A DNA stretch of 48,260 nucleotides from Actinoallomurus sp. (GCA_025964685.1 JAOPYG010000448.1:1-48260), one strand, 5' to 3'. Shown: positions 24,472-35,281, counted from the first letter of the stretch. A program made the numbers and translations. The notes: generated by a model from the sequence alone, not told the origin.

Positions 24472-24498
24472 AGTAATTATTGTGTGAGGTATAACTAA
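24458..24498 (-). promoter_or_regulatory. Long inverted repeat across the SDR start codon
   Basis: TTAGTTATA (24458-24466) and TATAACTAA (24490-24498) are perfect 9-bp arms, 32 bp centre to centre, about three helical turns. The SDR ATG (24471) lies between them. Markedly AT-rich for this genome; a likely MarR operator. Confidence 0.62.
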
Positions 24499-24529
24499 GT
24501 CCGTCAAGCCGCCCGCAGGGCGACCCTAC

Positions 24530-24542
24530 GAGATCAGATCTC
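24530..24542. other. GAGATC-A-GATCTC palindrome in a 286-bp intergenic region
   Basis: The stretch 24499-24784, between the SDR and the secreted transglycosylase-like gene, has no gene. Apart from this 13-bp dyad and the GGGAGAG ribosome site near 24775, I see no signal in it. Confidence 0.35.
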
Positions 24543-24784
24543 TGCCGAATAAGGCACCAGAGGCTCCAGGGTCCGCAAAAAGCCGGTAACGCTGTGGCAC
24601 GAATGCCAGGGGAAGCGGTGTCGCGCTCCGTGCGGCACGGAACGTGTCAGGGGGTGGCGGCGGGTCGTGCCGATCGGGCGCGGCCCGCCGCAGTCACCTC
24701 AGCGGGCGCCTTGCGGGTCGCCACCTCGCCGGTACGTCCGCGGCCGGGTGAGGCCCCGGCCCCCCGGCCGACGGGAGAGCGGCT

Positions 24785-25243
24785 GTGCATCGACACCTGA
24801 TCCGGATCGCGGCGAGAGGGGCGTTCGGGGCCATCGGCTGTGCCGTCGCCCTCGGCACCTCGACGCCGGGCCGCGCGGCGACGCCGCCGGCCCGCGCCGA
24901 AAGCGACGCCGGCCGTACGGATCCGCAGGTTCCTCCGCGGGCGGAGCGCAACCGGCTGCTCGCGGTGGCGCTCCTGACGCCGCGGGGCTGGTCCGAACGG
25001 CAGTGGAAATGTCTGGACCGGCTGTGGACCCGGGAGAGCAGCTGGAACCATCTGGCACGGAACCGCTGGTCCGGGGCGTACGGCATCCCGCAGGCGCTGC
25101 CCGGCGCGAAGATGCGCAGCGCCGGCACCGACTGGCGTAACAGCGCCGCGACGCAGATCACGTGGGGGTTGGGCTACATCGCGCGGCGGTACGGCAGCCC
25201 GTGCGCGGCGTGGGGACACGCCGAGGCCGCGGGCTGGTACTGA
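24785..25243 (+). CDS. Secreted lytic transglycosylase-like protein
   Basis: 152 residues from GTG 24785, GGGAGAG 6 nt upstream. Signal peptide MHRHLIRIAARGAFGAIGCAV with likely cleavage near GRAA-TPP (about 34). The mature part is only an SLT-like domain, CLDRLWTRESSWNHLARN with the probable catalytic Glu in TRESSW, then SGAYGIPQALPGAKM, SAGTDWRNSA and TQITWGLGYIARRYGSPCAAWG. It is a shorter paralogue of the C-terminus of the protein at 21666 without the membrane anchor, so probably released or wall-bound. Ends 5 bp from the convergent fumC gene. Confidence 0.9.
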   Translation: MHRHLIRIAARGAFGAIGCAVALGTSTPGRAATPPARAESDAGRTDPQVPPRAERNRLLAVALLTPRGWSERQWKCLDRLWTRESSWNHLARNRWSGAYGIPQALPGAKMRSAGTDWRNSAATQITWGLGYIARRYGSPCAAWGHAEAAGWY

Positions 25244-25248
25244 CCGCC

Positions 25249-26649
25249 TCAGGAACCACCGGGCTGGGTCATGGCCAGCGTGTCCAGGGCCTCGTCGAGC
25301 TGTTCGAGCGTCAGCTCCCCGCGGTCGACGTACCCGCTCTCGAGGACGACCTGCCGGATGGTCTTGCGTTCGGCGAGAGCCCGCTTGGCCACCGCGGCGG
25401 CCTTCTCGTAGCCGATGTAGCGCGTGAGCGGCGTGACGATGGCCGGCGAGGACTCGGCGTACTCCTGGCAACGATCGACATCGGCCTGGATGCCCTCGAC
25501 GCAGCGGTCGGAGAAGACCTTGGAGACGTTGGTCAGCAGCCGCAGCGACTCCAGGATGTTGCGCGCCATCATCGGCATCATCACGTTGAGCTCGAAGTTG
25601 CCCGTCGTGCCGCCGTACGCGATGGCCGCGTCATTACCGATCACCTGGGCGCCGACCTGGCAGACCGCCTCGGGGATGACCGGGTTGACCTTGCCCGGCA
25701 TGATCGAGGAGCCCGGCTGCAGCTCGGGCAGGCGGATCTCGGCAAGGCCGGCGCGCGGGCCGGAGTTCATGAGGCGGAGGTCGTTGGCGATCTTGATGAG
25801 GCCCGCGGCGATGGTCCGCAGGACCCCGCTGGTCTCCACGAGAGCGTCGCGCGCCCCCTGGGCCTCGAAGTGGTTCCGCGCCTCCCTCAGCGGCACGCCC
25901 GTGTCCCGCGCGAGCTCGGCGATGACACGCCCGCCGAAGCCGGGGGGCGCGTTGATGCCCGTTCCCACGGCCGTGCCGCCCAGCGGCAGCTCCCCGAGGC
26001 GCGGCAGGGCCGCGTTGAGCCGCTCCACGCCGTACCTGACCTGGGCCGCGTAACCGCTGAACTCCTGCCCGAGCGTGACCGGCGTGGCGTCCATGAGATG
26101 CGTACGACCGGCCTTGACGACGGGCGCGAACTCCACCGCCTTGCGGTTCAGTGCGCCTTCGAGATGCCGGAGCGCGGGGATCAGGTCGTGCACGACGAGG
26201 CCCGTCGCGGCCATGTGCATCGAGGAGGGGAACACGTCGTTCGAGGACTGCGAGGCGTTCACGTGGTCATTCGGATGAACGGGCGAGCCGAGGCGCTCTT
26301 GGGCGAGCGTGGCGATGACCTCATTGGCGTTCATGTTCGAAGACGTGCCGGAGCCGGTCTGGAACACGTCGACCGGGAAGTGCTCGTCGTACTCGCCGTT
26401 CGCGACGGCCTCCGCGGCCTTCTCGATCGCCTCGGCCATCCTCTTGTCGATCACGCCGAGCTCGGCGTTGACCCGCGCCGCGGCGGCCTTGATGCGGGCG
26501 AGAGCCGCGATCTGCGCGCGATCCAGCCGCTGGCCCGAGATGGGAAAGTTCTCCACGGCCCGCTGCGTCTGTGCCCGCCACTTGGCCCACGAGGGGAGCC
26601 GGACGTCTCCCATGGAGTCGTGCTCGATCCGGTGTTCCTGTTCGGACAT
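25249..26649 (-). CDS. fumC: Fumarate hydratase class II
   Basis: 466 residues from ATG 26649 with GGGAGGGACC upstream. Interconverts fumarate and malate in the TCA cycle; an iron-free homotetramer. Conserved blocks are present: [53 protein letters not shown], and the superfamily signature [12 protein letters not shown] (about 313-324) with its catalytic loop. Length is normal. It belongs to the conserved phoH-fumC-glpX block. A class I fumarase is encoded 2.7 kb away. Confidence 0.97.
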   Translation of the reverse strand: MSEQEHRIEHDSMGDVRLPSWAKWRAQTQRAVENFPISGQRLDRAQIAALARIKAAAARVNAELGVIDKRMAEAIEKAAEAVANGEYDEHFPVDVFQTGSGTSSNMNANEVIATLAQERLGSPVHPNDHVNASQSSNDVFPSSMHMAATGLVVHDLIPALRHLEGALNRKAVEFAPVVKAGRTHLMDATPVTLGQEFSGYAAQVRYGVERLNAALPRLGELPLGGTAVGTGINAPPGFGGRVIAELARDTGVPLREARNHFEAQGARDALVETSGVLRTIAAGLIKIANDLRLMNSGPRAGLAEIRLPELQPGSSIMPGKVNPVIPEAVCQVGAQVIGNDAAIAYGGTTGNFELNVMMPMMARNILESLRLLTNVSKVFSDRCVEGIQADVDRCQEYAESSPAIVTPLTRYIGYEKAAAVAKRALAERKTIRQVVLESGYVDRGELTLEQLDEALDTLAMTQPGGS

Positions 26650-26722
26650 GGTCCCTCCCGGTGGACGACACTTCGACTGTAGGCGCCGCCAAGATCGGCG
26701 GTGAGTCCGGGTGGTGTGTCGG

Positions 26723-28144
26723 TCAGACGGCCCGTACGGCGGCGGCGAGCAGGTCGACGGCCTCGGCGAGGCGGCGTTCGGACAGGCGGGCGTAGCCGAC
26801 GACGATCGCGGGCGGCCCGGGACGCCCCACACGCATCGGGGCGACGCCCTCGACCGCCACGCCGAGCGCGGCGGCCTGTGCGACCACGGCGGTCTCGTCG
26901 CACGTCCCCGGGAGTTCGGCGTACGCGTGCAGCCCCGCGGACACGCCGTGCACGCGCACCTGGGGGAGGCGTTCGCGCAGAGCCGCCACGAACGCGTCGC
27001 GGCGCGCCCGGTACCGCCGCCGCATCACCCGCAGGTGCCGCGCGTACTCGCCACTGCCGATCATGCGTGCGAGGACGTGCTGGTCGAGGACTGACGAGCC
27101 GAGGTCGTGCAGGGCACGCGCCGCGCGCAGGCGTACCGCCAGCCAGGGCGGCGCGACCGCCCAGCCGAGCCGGAGCGCGGGCGACAGCGCCTTGCTCACC
27201 GACCCGGCCAGCAGCACGCGGTCCGGCGCGAGCCCCCGCAGGCAGCCGACGGGGTCGCGGTCGTAGCGGAACTCCCCGTCGTAGTCGTCCTCGATGATCA
27301 GCGCGTCGACGTCGCGTGCCCACTCGATCAGCGCGGAGCGGCGCCGCGGGGACAGCACGACGCCGGTGGGGTACTGGTGGGCCGGCGTGACCAGGACCGC
27401 CCGCGCCGGGGTACGGGCCAGCGCGGCGACGTCGATGCCCTCCTCGTCCACGGGCACGCCGGCCAGCTCGATGCCGGTGGCGCCGAGCATCGGGATCTGA
27501 TGGTGGCCCAGCGGGTCCTCGACGGCGAGCACGCGGTGCCCCTCCTCGATGAGGATCCGCGGGACCGTCGCCAGCATCTGGGCGACACCGGCGGTGACCA
27601 CGATCCCGCCGGGCTCGGGCGCGGCGGCGCGTACGCGCGCCAGGTGGCCGGCGAGCTCGGCGCGCAGCTCCGGGACGCCCGCCGGGTCCGGGTAGTTGAG
27701 CGCGGTGTGCGGCAGCTCCCGTAGGACCTCGCGCAGATTCGCCGCCCAGCGGTCGCGCGGGAAGGAGGCCAGGTCCGGCTTGCCCGGCCGCAGGTCGTAC
27801 GCGATGCCCGGCGGATCGGCCGGTCCCGCGTCAGTGCCGGCGGCGAGTCGTAGCGCGCGCCGGTGCGCCTCGCCGCGGGGGCCCGCCGCCGGACCGGCGG
27901 CGGGACACGTCGCGACGCGGGTGCCGTCGCCCTGGCGGGACACGATGAACCCCTCGGCGACGAGCTGCTCGTACGCGGTCACCACGACGCCCCTGGAGAC
28001 ACCGAGGTCGGCGGCGAGGTCGCGTGTGGGGGGCAACCGGACGCCGGGCGTGAGCCGCCCGTCCCGCACGGCGTCGCGCAGGCCCTCGGCGAGCTGACCG
28101 GCGAGCCGGCCGGCGGCGCGGTCGAGGGTCAGGTGCAGGTCCAT
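26723..28144 (-). CDS. MocR-family regulator (GntR domain fused to aminotransferase)
   Basis: 473 residues from ATG 28144. N-terminal GntR winged helix (about 8-80): [25 protein letters not shown], then [15 protein letters not shown]. After a linker comes a fold-type I aminotransferase-like domain with [11 protein letters not shown] and the PLP lysine in [18 protein letters not shown]. Such PdxR/MocR proteins bind PLP and often control vitamin B6 salvage or a neighbouring transporter; here the divergent EamA gene is the natural target. An ATTGG dyad lies between them (28181-28204). The other member of a PdxST pathway is not in view. Confidence 0.94.
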   Translation of the reverse strand: MDLHLTLDRAAGRLAGQLAEGLRDAVRDGRLTPGVRLPPTRDLAADLGVSRGVVVTAYEQLVAEGFIVSRQGDGTRVATCPAAGPAAGPRGEAHRRALRLAAGTDAGPADPPGIAYDLRPGKPDLASFPRDRWAANLREVLRELPHTALNYPDPAGVPELRAELAGHLARVRAAAPEPGGIVVTAGVAQMLATVPRILIEEGHRVLAVEDPLGHHQIPMLGATGIELAGVPVDEEGIDVAALARTPARAVLVTPAHQYPTGVVLSPRRRSALIEWARDVDALIIEDDYDGEFRYDRDPVGCLRGLAPDRVLLAGSVSKALSPALRLGWAVAPPWLAVRLRAARALHDLGSSVLDQHVLARMIGSGEYARHLRVMRRRYRARRDAFVAALRERLPQVRVHGVSAGLHAYAELPGTCDETAVVAQAAALGVAVEGVAPMRVGRPGPPAIVVGYARLSERRLAEAVDLLAAAVRAV

Positions 28145-28180
28145 GCCACGCCTCTCAATGGTCCCGTGATGATGGCCCGG

Positions 28181-28204
28181 ATTGGTCCTCGTCTGAGGGC
28201 CAAT
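28181..28204 (+). promoter_or_regulatory. MocR operator-like dyad between regulator and EamA gene
   Basis: ATTGGTCCTC-GTCT-GAGGGCCAAT, 9 of 10 arm positions paired. A further ATGGTCC lies at about 28158-28164. MocR regulators bind such repeated ATTGG-type half sites and control both divergent genes. Confidence 0.6.
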
Positions 28205-28225
28205 GCGCCCTTAGCGTTTCAGCCC

Positions 28226-29242
28226 ATGGAGCAGAACACCAGCACTCGGGGCATCGCGCAGGCGGCCATGGCGATGACCATCGTCGGCACGCTCACCGCG
28301 GTGTCCGCGACGCTTTCGCGTTATCCCGTGTACGGCGGACAGGCCGTGCGGTACGCCGTGGCCGCAGTGATCCTGCTGGGCGTGGCACGGCTGAGGGACC
28401 GCGGGACGGTACGCCCTCCGGCAGCGCGCTGGGAGTGGCCGGTCCTGGGAGTCCTGGCCGCCACCGGGCTGGCCGGGTTCAACGTCTGCATCGTCGAGGG
28501 GACCCGCTACACGAGCCCGGCGACGATCGGCACGGTCATCGGATCGGTACCGGTCGTGCTCGCCGTCGCCGCGCCGCTGATGGACGGCAGGCGCCCCGCG
28601 CCCCGCATCGTGGCCGCCGCGGTGGTGGTCACGGCCGGGGCCGGCGTCGCCAACGGCCTGGGCGGAGGAAGCCTCCCGGGCCTGCTGTTGGCGCTGGGCG
28701 CTCTGGCCGGAGAGGTCTGCTTCTCGCTGCTGGCCATCCCGTTGCTGCCCCGGCTGGGCGCGGTACGGGTCTCGGCGTACTCGGCCGCGGCGGCGGTCCC
28801 GATGCTCTTCGCCACGGGTGTGGCCGTGGACGGCACATCGGTGCTGCGCCTGCCGACCTGGGGTGAGACGGCGGGGTTGGCCTATCTCTCGCTCGTGGTC
28901 ACAGCGGGCGCGTTCATCGTCTGGTACGACGCGCTGGGCCGGATCGGCGCCGACCGGGCCGGACTGTTCGCGGGGCTGATCCCGGTGAGCGCGGTCGCCA
29001 CGACGATGGCGCTGGGCCTTCGTACGCCGGACAGCGCGGAACTCGCCGGGGCCCTTCTCGTCGGTCTCGGCGTGATTTTCGGTCTCATGAGATCAGCGGA
29101 TCGGCCACTCGCGGTTGCTGCCCCGGCGGACCATGACGAGCCAGCCCACCACGAACAGGGTCACGAGGATCACCCCGACGACGATCATCACTCCGTAGAT
29201 CGCCGCGGAATTGTGGAAGAGGCCGCTGACCACGGCGTTTGA
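28226..29242 (+). CDS. EamA/DMT-family transporter
   Basis: 338 residues if read to the stop at 29242, ATG 28226 (MEQNTSTRGIAQAAMAM). Two EamA repeats of five helices each; hydrophobic segments run to about residue 288 (GALLVGLGVIFGLMR). The last 50 residues are His/Asp/Glu-rich and are read from DNA that on the other strand codes a small membrane protein; this tail has poorer third-position GC, so it is probably a read-through end rather than a conserved domain. Likely exports or imports an amine, amino acid or vitamin-like compound under control of the divergent MocR regulator (inference). Confidence 0.88.
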   Translation: MEQNTSTRGIAQAAMAMTIVGTLTAVSATLSRYPVYGGQAVRYAVAAVILLGVARLRDRGTVRPPAARWEWPVLGVLAATGLAGFNVCIVEGTRYTSPATIGTVIGSVPVVLAVAAPLMDGRRPAPRIVAAAVVVTAGAGVANGLGGGSLPGLLLALGALAGEVCFSLLAIPLLPRLGAVRVSAYSAAAAVPMLFATGVAVDGTSVLRLPTWGETAGLAYLSLVVTAGAFIVWYDALGRIGADRAGLFAGLIPVSAVATTMALGLRTPDSAELAGALLVGLGVIFGLMRSADRPLAVAAPADHDEPAHHEQGHEDHPDDDHHSVDRRGIVEEAADHGV

Positions 29243-29254
29243 GATGGATTCCAT
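29093..29254 (-). CDS. 53-residue membrane protein, antisense to the EamA 3' end
   Basis: MESISNAVVSGLFHNSAAIYG then a single transmembrane helix (about 19-40) and a basic end RRGSNREWPIR. The start ATG 29254 has GGGGAG 3-4 nt upstream, and nearly all codons end in G or C, unlike the opposite frame; both argue for a real gene. It overlaps the EamA coding frame by 150 bp in convergent orientation. No family that I can name; a small regulatory membrane peptide is possible. Confidence 0.7.
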   Translation of the reverse strand: MESISNAVVSGLFHNSAAIYGVMIVVGVILVTLFVVGWLVMVRRGSNREWPIR

Positions 29255-29371
29255 AATCTCCCCATAACGGTCATACCCCCAAGATGCGGGAAACAAGACC
29301 CTCGTACGGCGTGCCGGTCCGCCGTTCTACCCTGGTGATCCACTCATTCCGTGCCGCCAGCGAGGACACCG

Positions 29372-31012
<1,641 letters not shown>

Positions 31013-31066
31013 CCCGAGCGAGACCCCGTCGCCGGGCGCCGGAAGCCCTCGTCGGGCCGCCCGGTC

Positions 31067-32563
31067 CTACTTGTTCCTGTTCTTGTCCTTGTTCTTCTCT
31101 TTCGTCTTCCCGTTCCCATTGCCGTTGCCCTGGCCGCCGGCGTTGCCCGGGTCCACCGGGGTCGAGGGGACGTCGGGCCGGGCCGCGGGCGGCGGACTGC
31201 TGCGGGTCGTCCGGGGGACGGTCGTGTGGTGCGTCGTCGGTGGGTGGGTGCCGGAGACCGGCCGGCGGGAGCCGTGGCTCGGCGCCGGGCTCGACGGCGG
31301 TGCGGAGTGTTCACCGGCGGGCGGGGCGGTGGGAGTGCCATCGGTGTCGGCGGCGGTGGTCACGAGGAACGCGACGAGCGCCGCCGCCGCGGTCACCGCC
31401 ACGGCGATCGGGGCGGAGGCCGGTGCCCTTCCCCAGCGGCGGGATGGGATGTTCTTCGTGTCACCGGTGCCCCCGACGTCCGCTCGGGCGATCGGCTCGG
31501 GGGAGCTGCCGGGCACCGGGCCGTCGGCGGACGCCCGCGCCTCCCCGATCCGGCGTCGGGGGAGGACGGCCGGGGCCGCGGCGGGGGTACGAGCCGCCGG
31601 ATCGCGCAGGGACTCCTCCCGATCCCCGGTTCTGGGCATGCTCTCACTCGCGCGAACGCCGCCCGGATCGACCGGCGTGATGGTCTGTCCGAAATCAGGG
31701 TTCTCCGTCTCGCGTACGGAGGGCGAGCGGAGCCAGGCCAGCAGCTCCGCCGCGTTGGGACGGCCGGCCGGATCCTTGTTCAGGGCCTGTGCCACCGGGC
31801 TGCGGAGTGAGTCGTCCAGCCCCTCCAGGTTCGGCGGGTCGTGCATGGTCCGCTCCGCGAGTTCGTCCGGGTCGCCCGCGCCGAACGGATTGCGGCCGGT
31901 TCCGGCGTACCCGACGATGCATCCCCAGCCGAAGACGTCCGAGGCGGGAGTGGCCGGTTGGCGGTTCAGGCGTTCGGGCGGGATCCAGCCGGGACTGCCT
32001 ACCACCATGCCCGGGCTGGTCGGGCCGCCGGAGTCGCCGACCTGCTGCGCGATGCCGAAGTCGATCACGCGCGGTCCGGCGGAGGTGATCAGGATGTTGG
32101 CCGGTTTCAGGTCGCGGTGGACCAGCCCGGCGCTGTGGATGGCGGCGAGCGCGCGTGCGACTCCCGTCGCCAGGGCCCGCAGTGGAGCTCCTGGGAGCGG
32201 CCCGTCGTCGTTCACGACGTGGGCGAGTGACCGGCCTTGGACGTACTCGGTGATGAGGTACGGCGGCACGTGGGCCGTACCGTCGGCCAGCAGGCGTACC
32301 GTGCACGCAGCGGGCGCTCGCCGGAGACAGGCGGCCTCCGCTTCGTAGCGGCGTAGCAGCTCGTCGTCGGTCAGCTCGCCGTACGCGGCCTTGACCGCGA
32401 CGAGACCGCCTTCGGGGTCCCGGCCCAGGTAGACGATGCCCATCCCGCCCGAGCCGAGCCGGCCGATCAGCGCATGCCCGCCGATCTGCGCGGGGTCCTC
32501 CGCCGTCAGCGGCCCTAGGCCCGAAGGCAGGCTCTCGTCCGCCGATGTCAGAGGTGTCGTCAT
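31067..32563 (-). CDS. Transmembrane Ser/Thr protein kinase
   Basis: 498 residues from ATG 32563. Kinase domain about 25-280: Gly loop IGRLGSGGMGIVYLG, Lys in LVAVKAAYGE, catalytic loop HRDLKPANIL, DFG in VIDFGIAQQ, and the P+1 region GSPGWIPPERL. A Pro/Ala/Arg-rich juxtamembrane segment is followed by one helix (APIAVAVTAAAALVAFLVTT, about 375-394) and an outside part rich in Pro, Thr and His, ending in GNGNGNGK and a Lys/Asn tail KTKEKNKDKNRNK. The tail is strongly basic and could hold wall polymers. No PASTA repeats. Divergent from the second kinase at 32698. Confidence 0.93.
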   Translation of the reverse strand: MTTPLTSADESLPSGLGPLTAEDPAQIGGHALIGRLGSGGMGIVYLGRDPEGGLVAVKAAYGELTDDELLRRYEAEAACLRRAPAACTVRLLADGTAHVPPYLITEYVQGRSLAHVVNDDGPLPGAPLRALATGVARALAAIHSAGLVHRDLKPANILITSAGPRVIDFGIAQQVGDSGGPTSPGMVVGSPGWIPPERLNRQPATPASDVFGWGCIVGYAGTGRNPFGAGDPDELAERTMHDPPNLEGLDDSLRSPVAQALNKDPAGRPNAAELLAWLRSPSVRETENPDFGQTITPVDPGGVRASESMPRTGDREESLRDPAARTPAAAPAVLPRRRIGEARASADGPVPGSSPEPIARADVGGTGDTKNIPSRRWGRAPASAPIAVAVTAAAALVAFLVTTAADTDGTPTAPPAGEHSAPPSSPAPSHGSRRPVSGTHPPTTHHTTVPRTTRSSPPPAARPDVPSTPVDPGNAGGQGNGNGNGKTKEKNKDKNRNK

Positions 32564-32684
32564 CCGCGATGCTCTTCTCGTCCGGGTCGCCGGGTGTGTC
32601 CCCGACTCATCGATCCTGCATTTCGGCCGGGTTCCGTGCAAGTGAACGGCAATCATCCAGGTACCGGAGTCAACGTCTGCCAGG

Positions 32685-32690
32685 TATCTT
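32685..32690 (+). promoter_or_regulatory. -10 TATCTT of a leaderless kinase transcript
   Basis: TATCTT, then exactly 7 nt, then the GTG at 32698. No ribosome site lies at the usual distance, so the mRNA probably begins with the start codon. The same arrangement occurs at 39163 and 46209. Confidence 0.5.
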
Positions 32691-32697
32691 GCGCTTC

Positions 32698-34122
32698 GTG
32701 GCCGAGTCGCGAGATCGCTTGCTCTCCGGCCGTTACCGGCTCATCGAGCAGATCGGCCGTGGCGGCATGGGAACGGTCTGGTGGGCCCACGACGAGCTGA
32801 AGGACCGCGAGGTCGCGGTCAAGGAGATCCACCTTCCGCCCAGCCTCGACCACCGCGAGCGGATGAATCTCCTGAGGCGCACCGACCGCGAGGCCCTCGC
32901 CGCGGGGCGGCTGCGCCATCCGGGACTGATCGCCATCTACGACGTGGTGGTCGAGGAGTCCCGCCCCTGGCTGATCATGGAGTACGTCGCCGCGCGCTCG
33001 CTGGAGGACGTCTTCGTCGACGACGGCCCGATCTCCCCGCGCCGCGTCGCGCAGATCGGCGTGCAACTGCTCGCCGCACTTCGCGCCGCGCACGAGGCCG
33101 GCATCGTCCACCGCGACGTGAAGCCGAGCAACGTGCTGCTGGAGACCTCCGGCCGGGTGGTCCTCACCGACTTCGGCATCGCGACGTACGAGGGTGCCAC
33201 CACCCTCACCCAGACGGGCACCTTCATGGGCTCCCCGGCGTACGTCGCGCCCGAGGTGGCGCGCGGCGAGCCCGCGTCGGCGGCGTCGGACCTGTGGTCG
33301 CTCGGCGCGACGCTCTACGCCGCGGTCGAGGGCCGCCCCCCGTACGATCATGAGACCGCGATGGCGACGCTGAGCGCGCTGGTCACCAGCGAACCCGATC
33401 CTCCGTTGCGCGCGGGTCCGCTCCGTCCGGTGATCGAGGGCCTGCTGACCAAGGACCCGGCGCGGCGGATGAGCGCGGCGCGCGCCGGCGAGCTGCTCTC
33501 CGCGGTCGCCACGCCGCCGGCCCCCCCACCACCGCCACGGCGGGTACGCCCGCGGCGGCTCGCCGCACGCGTCGGCGTGGTGCCGGCCGTCACCGTCGGC
33601 GTACTGACCCTGGCGGTCGCCGCGGGCGTACTGGCCGGGGTCAAGGGCACGCCCGCCCTCTACTCCGGCGACCAGGCTCCGCACACGCCCGCGCCGGGCA
33701 CCACTCCGGCCGTCCCGCGATCATCACCGTCCACCCAGCCGGACGGCGGCCCGCTGCCCGCGACCCTCGGCGGCGGTACGGGCAGCCCGGCTGCCACGCG
33801 TCTCGCCCGCGGCGGCGCGACCTGGCCGGCCACCTCGGCGGTCACCCTCAAGCTGGGTGCTCGCCACGGCCGGGTCTCCGTCGTCGTGACCTGCCCCTCC
33901 GGCGCACGGCGCCTGTCCTTCACCGCGTGGGTGCTGGGGGAGCCGCGGTCACCGGTGAACGGAACGTGCGACGCGACGGGCGGCGGCGCCCCGGCGACAC
34001 GACCGCTCCTGCTGCCGGCGGGCTCGGCTCCCGCCCGGGTCCGGGTACGCGTCAGCCCGGGCCCCACGGCCGGCAGCGGCCCGATCGACTGGTACGCCGG
34101 CGTGTACGGCAGCACGCCCTAG
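32698..34122 (+). CDS. Transmembrane Ser/Thr protein kinase (second, divergent)
   Basis: 474 residues from GTG 32698 (VAESRDRLLSGRYRLIEQ). Kinase domain to about residue 275: IGRGGMGTVWWAHD, Lys in VAVKEI, HRDVKPSNVLL, LTDFGIATYEG, GSPAYVAPEVARGE and the GATLYAAVEGRPPYDHE block. Then a Pro run, an Arg-rich segment, one helix (about 285-310) and an outside region of about 160 residues: Pro/Thr/Ser linker followed by a compact domain with two Cys (VVTCPSGARR, NGTCDATG), probably a disulfide-bonded sensor. The opposite kinase (31067-32563) has no such domain. Ends 4 bp before the convergent acyl-CoA dehydrogenase. Confidence 0.94.
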   Translation: MAESRDRLLSGRYRLIEQIGRGGMGTVWWAHDELKDREVAVKEIHLPPSLDHRERMNLLRRTDREALAAGRLRHPGLIAIYDVVVEESRPWLIMEYVAARSLEDVFVDDGPISPRRVAQIGVQLLAALRAAHEAGIVHRDVKPSNVLLETSGRVVLTDFGIATYEGATTLTQTGTFMGSPAYVAPEVARGEPASAASDLWSLGATLYAAVEGRPPYDHETAMATLSALVTSEPDPPLRAGPLRPVIEGLLTKDPARRMSAARAGELLSAVATPPAPPPPPRRVRPRRLAARVGVVPAVTVGVLTLAVAAGVLAGVKGTPALYSGDQAPHTPAPGTTPAVPRSSPSTQPDGGPLPATLGGGTGSPAATRLARGGATWPATSAVTLKLGARHGRVSVVVTCPSGARRLSFTAWVLGEPRSPVNGTCDATGGGAPATRPLLLPAGSAPARVRVRVSPGPTAGSGPIDWYAGVYGSTP

Positions 34123-34126
34123 TCCC

Positions 34127-35281
34127 TCACGCCAGTGGGTGCCGGCCGATGAGCTGCCTGGCGATGATGTTGCGTTGGATCTCGTTGGTGCCCTCGCCCA
34201 CGATCATCAGCGGCGCGTCGCGGAAGTAGCGCTCCACGTCGAACTCCGTGGAGTAGCCCGCCGCGCCGTGGATGCGCACGGCGTTCAGCGCGATCTCCAT
34301 GGCCGCCTCGGAGGCGTACAACTTGGCCATGCCGGCTTCCATGTCGCAGCGTTCGCCGGCGTCCAGCAGATCCGCGGCGTCGAGAGTGAGCAGCCGCGCG
34401 GCGCGCAGCTTGGTCGCCATGTCCGCGAGGTGGTTGCCGATCGCCTGGTGCCGCCAGATCGGCTTGCCGAACGTCTCGCGCTCCTGGGCGTAACGCAGGG
34501 AGTCCTCCAGGGCCGCGCGGCCCACACCGAGGGCGCGCGCCGCCACCTGCGTGCGGCCCACCTCCAGGCCGCGCATCATCTGTGCGAACCCCTGCCCCTC
34601 GTCGCCGCCCAGCAGGGCCGAGACCGGCGCGCGGTAGCCGTCGAAGACGACCTCGCAGGTCTCGATGCCCTTGTAGCCGAGCTTGGACAGGTCGCGGGAG
34701 ACGGTCATGCCGGGGCCCGGCCCGACGAGCAGGACGCTGATCCCCGCATGCCGGGGCTGCGCCTCCGGATCGGTCTTGCAGAGCAGCGCGATCACCCCCG
34801 CGCGGCGCGCGTTGGTGATCCACATCTTCGCTCCGTCGACGACGTAGTGATCGCCGTGGCGCCGGGCCGTGGTGGTCAGCGCCTGCAGGTCCGAACCGCC
34901 CGCCGGTTCGGTCAGGGCCATCGCCGCCCGCAGCTCACCGGTCGCCATCCGGGGCAGACAGTGCTCCTTCTGTGCCTCGGTGCCGTACGTCGCGATCAGG
35001 TACGCCACGACGGAGTGGCCGCCGACCGCCCCGGCCAGGCTCATCCAGCCGCGCGCCAGCTCTTCGGTGACCAGGGCGTAGCAGCGCTTGGAGACGCTCA
35101 CCTCGCCGTACGGCTCCGGAATGGTGAGCCCGAAGACCCCGAGTTCCTTCATCCGCTCGATGAGCTTTTCGGGATAGGCGTTGGCGTGCTCCAGCTCGCG
35201 GGCGACCGGCCGGACCTCCCGGTCGACGAACTCCGCCACCACCTGGACTATCGCCTGCTCTTCGTCGCTCAGCGCGGTCAT
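34127..35281 (-). CDS. Acyl-CoA dehydrogenase
   Basis: 384 residues from ATG 35281, GGGAGG upstream; normal family length. Flavin enzyme that makes the alpha,beta double bond of acyl-CoAs. Signatures: AMALTEPAGGSDL for FAD/substrate, WITNARRAGV, the helical C-terminal domain with QERETFGKPIWRHQAIGNHLADM, and the end motif IVGEGTNEIQRNIIARQLIG, where the Glu of GEGTNE is the likely catalytic base. Chain-length preference cannot be told. It stands alone; no thiolase, enoyl hydratase or electron-transfer flavoprotein gene adjoins. Confidence 0.96.
   Translation of the reverse strand: MTALSDEEQAIVQVVAEFVDREVRPVARELEHANAYPEKLIERMKELGVFGLTIPEPYGEVSVSKRCYALVTEELARGWMSLAGAVGGHSVVAYLIATYGTEAQKEHCLPRMATGELRAAMALTEPAGGSDLQALTTTARRHGDHYVVDGAKMWITNARRAGVIALLCKTDPEAQPRHAGISVLLVGPGPGMTVSRDLSKLGYKGIETCEVVFDGYRAPVSALLGGDEGQGFAQMMRGLEVGRTQVAARALGVGRAALEDSLRYAQERETFGKPIWRHQAIGNHLADMATKLRAARLLTLDAADLLDAGERCDMEAGMAKLYASEAAMEIALNAVRIHGAAGYSTEFDVERYFRDAPLMIVGEGTNEIQRNIIARQLIGRHPLA

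Noticed and set aside
24594..24800. 68-residue open frame before the secreted transglycosylase-like gene
   Set aside because: Arg/Ala/Pro-rich, no ribosome site, and its end overlaps a well-supported start with a proper signal peptide.
25162..26682. 506-residue plus-strand frame opposite fumC
   Set aside because: Antisense of a highly conserved enzyme; translation is low complexity and without a start signal.
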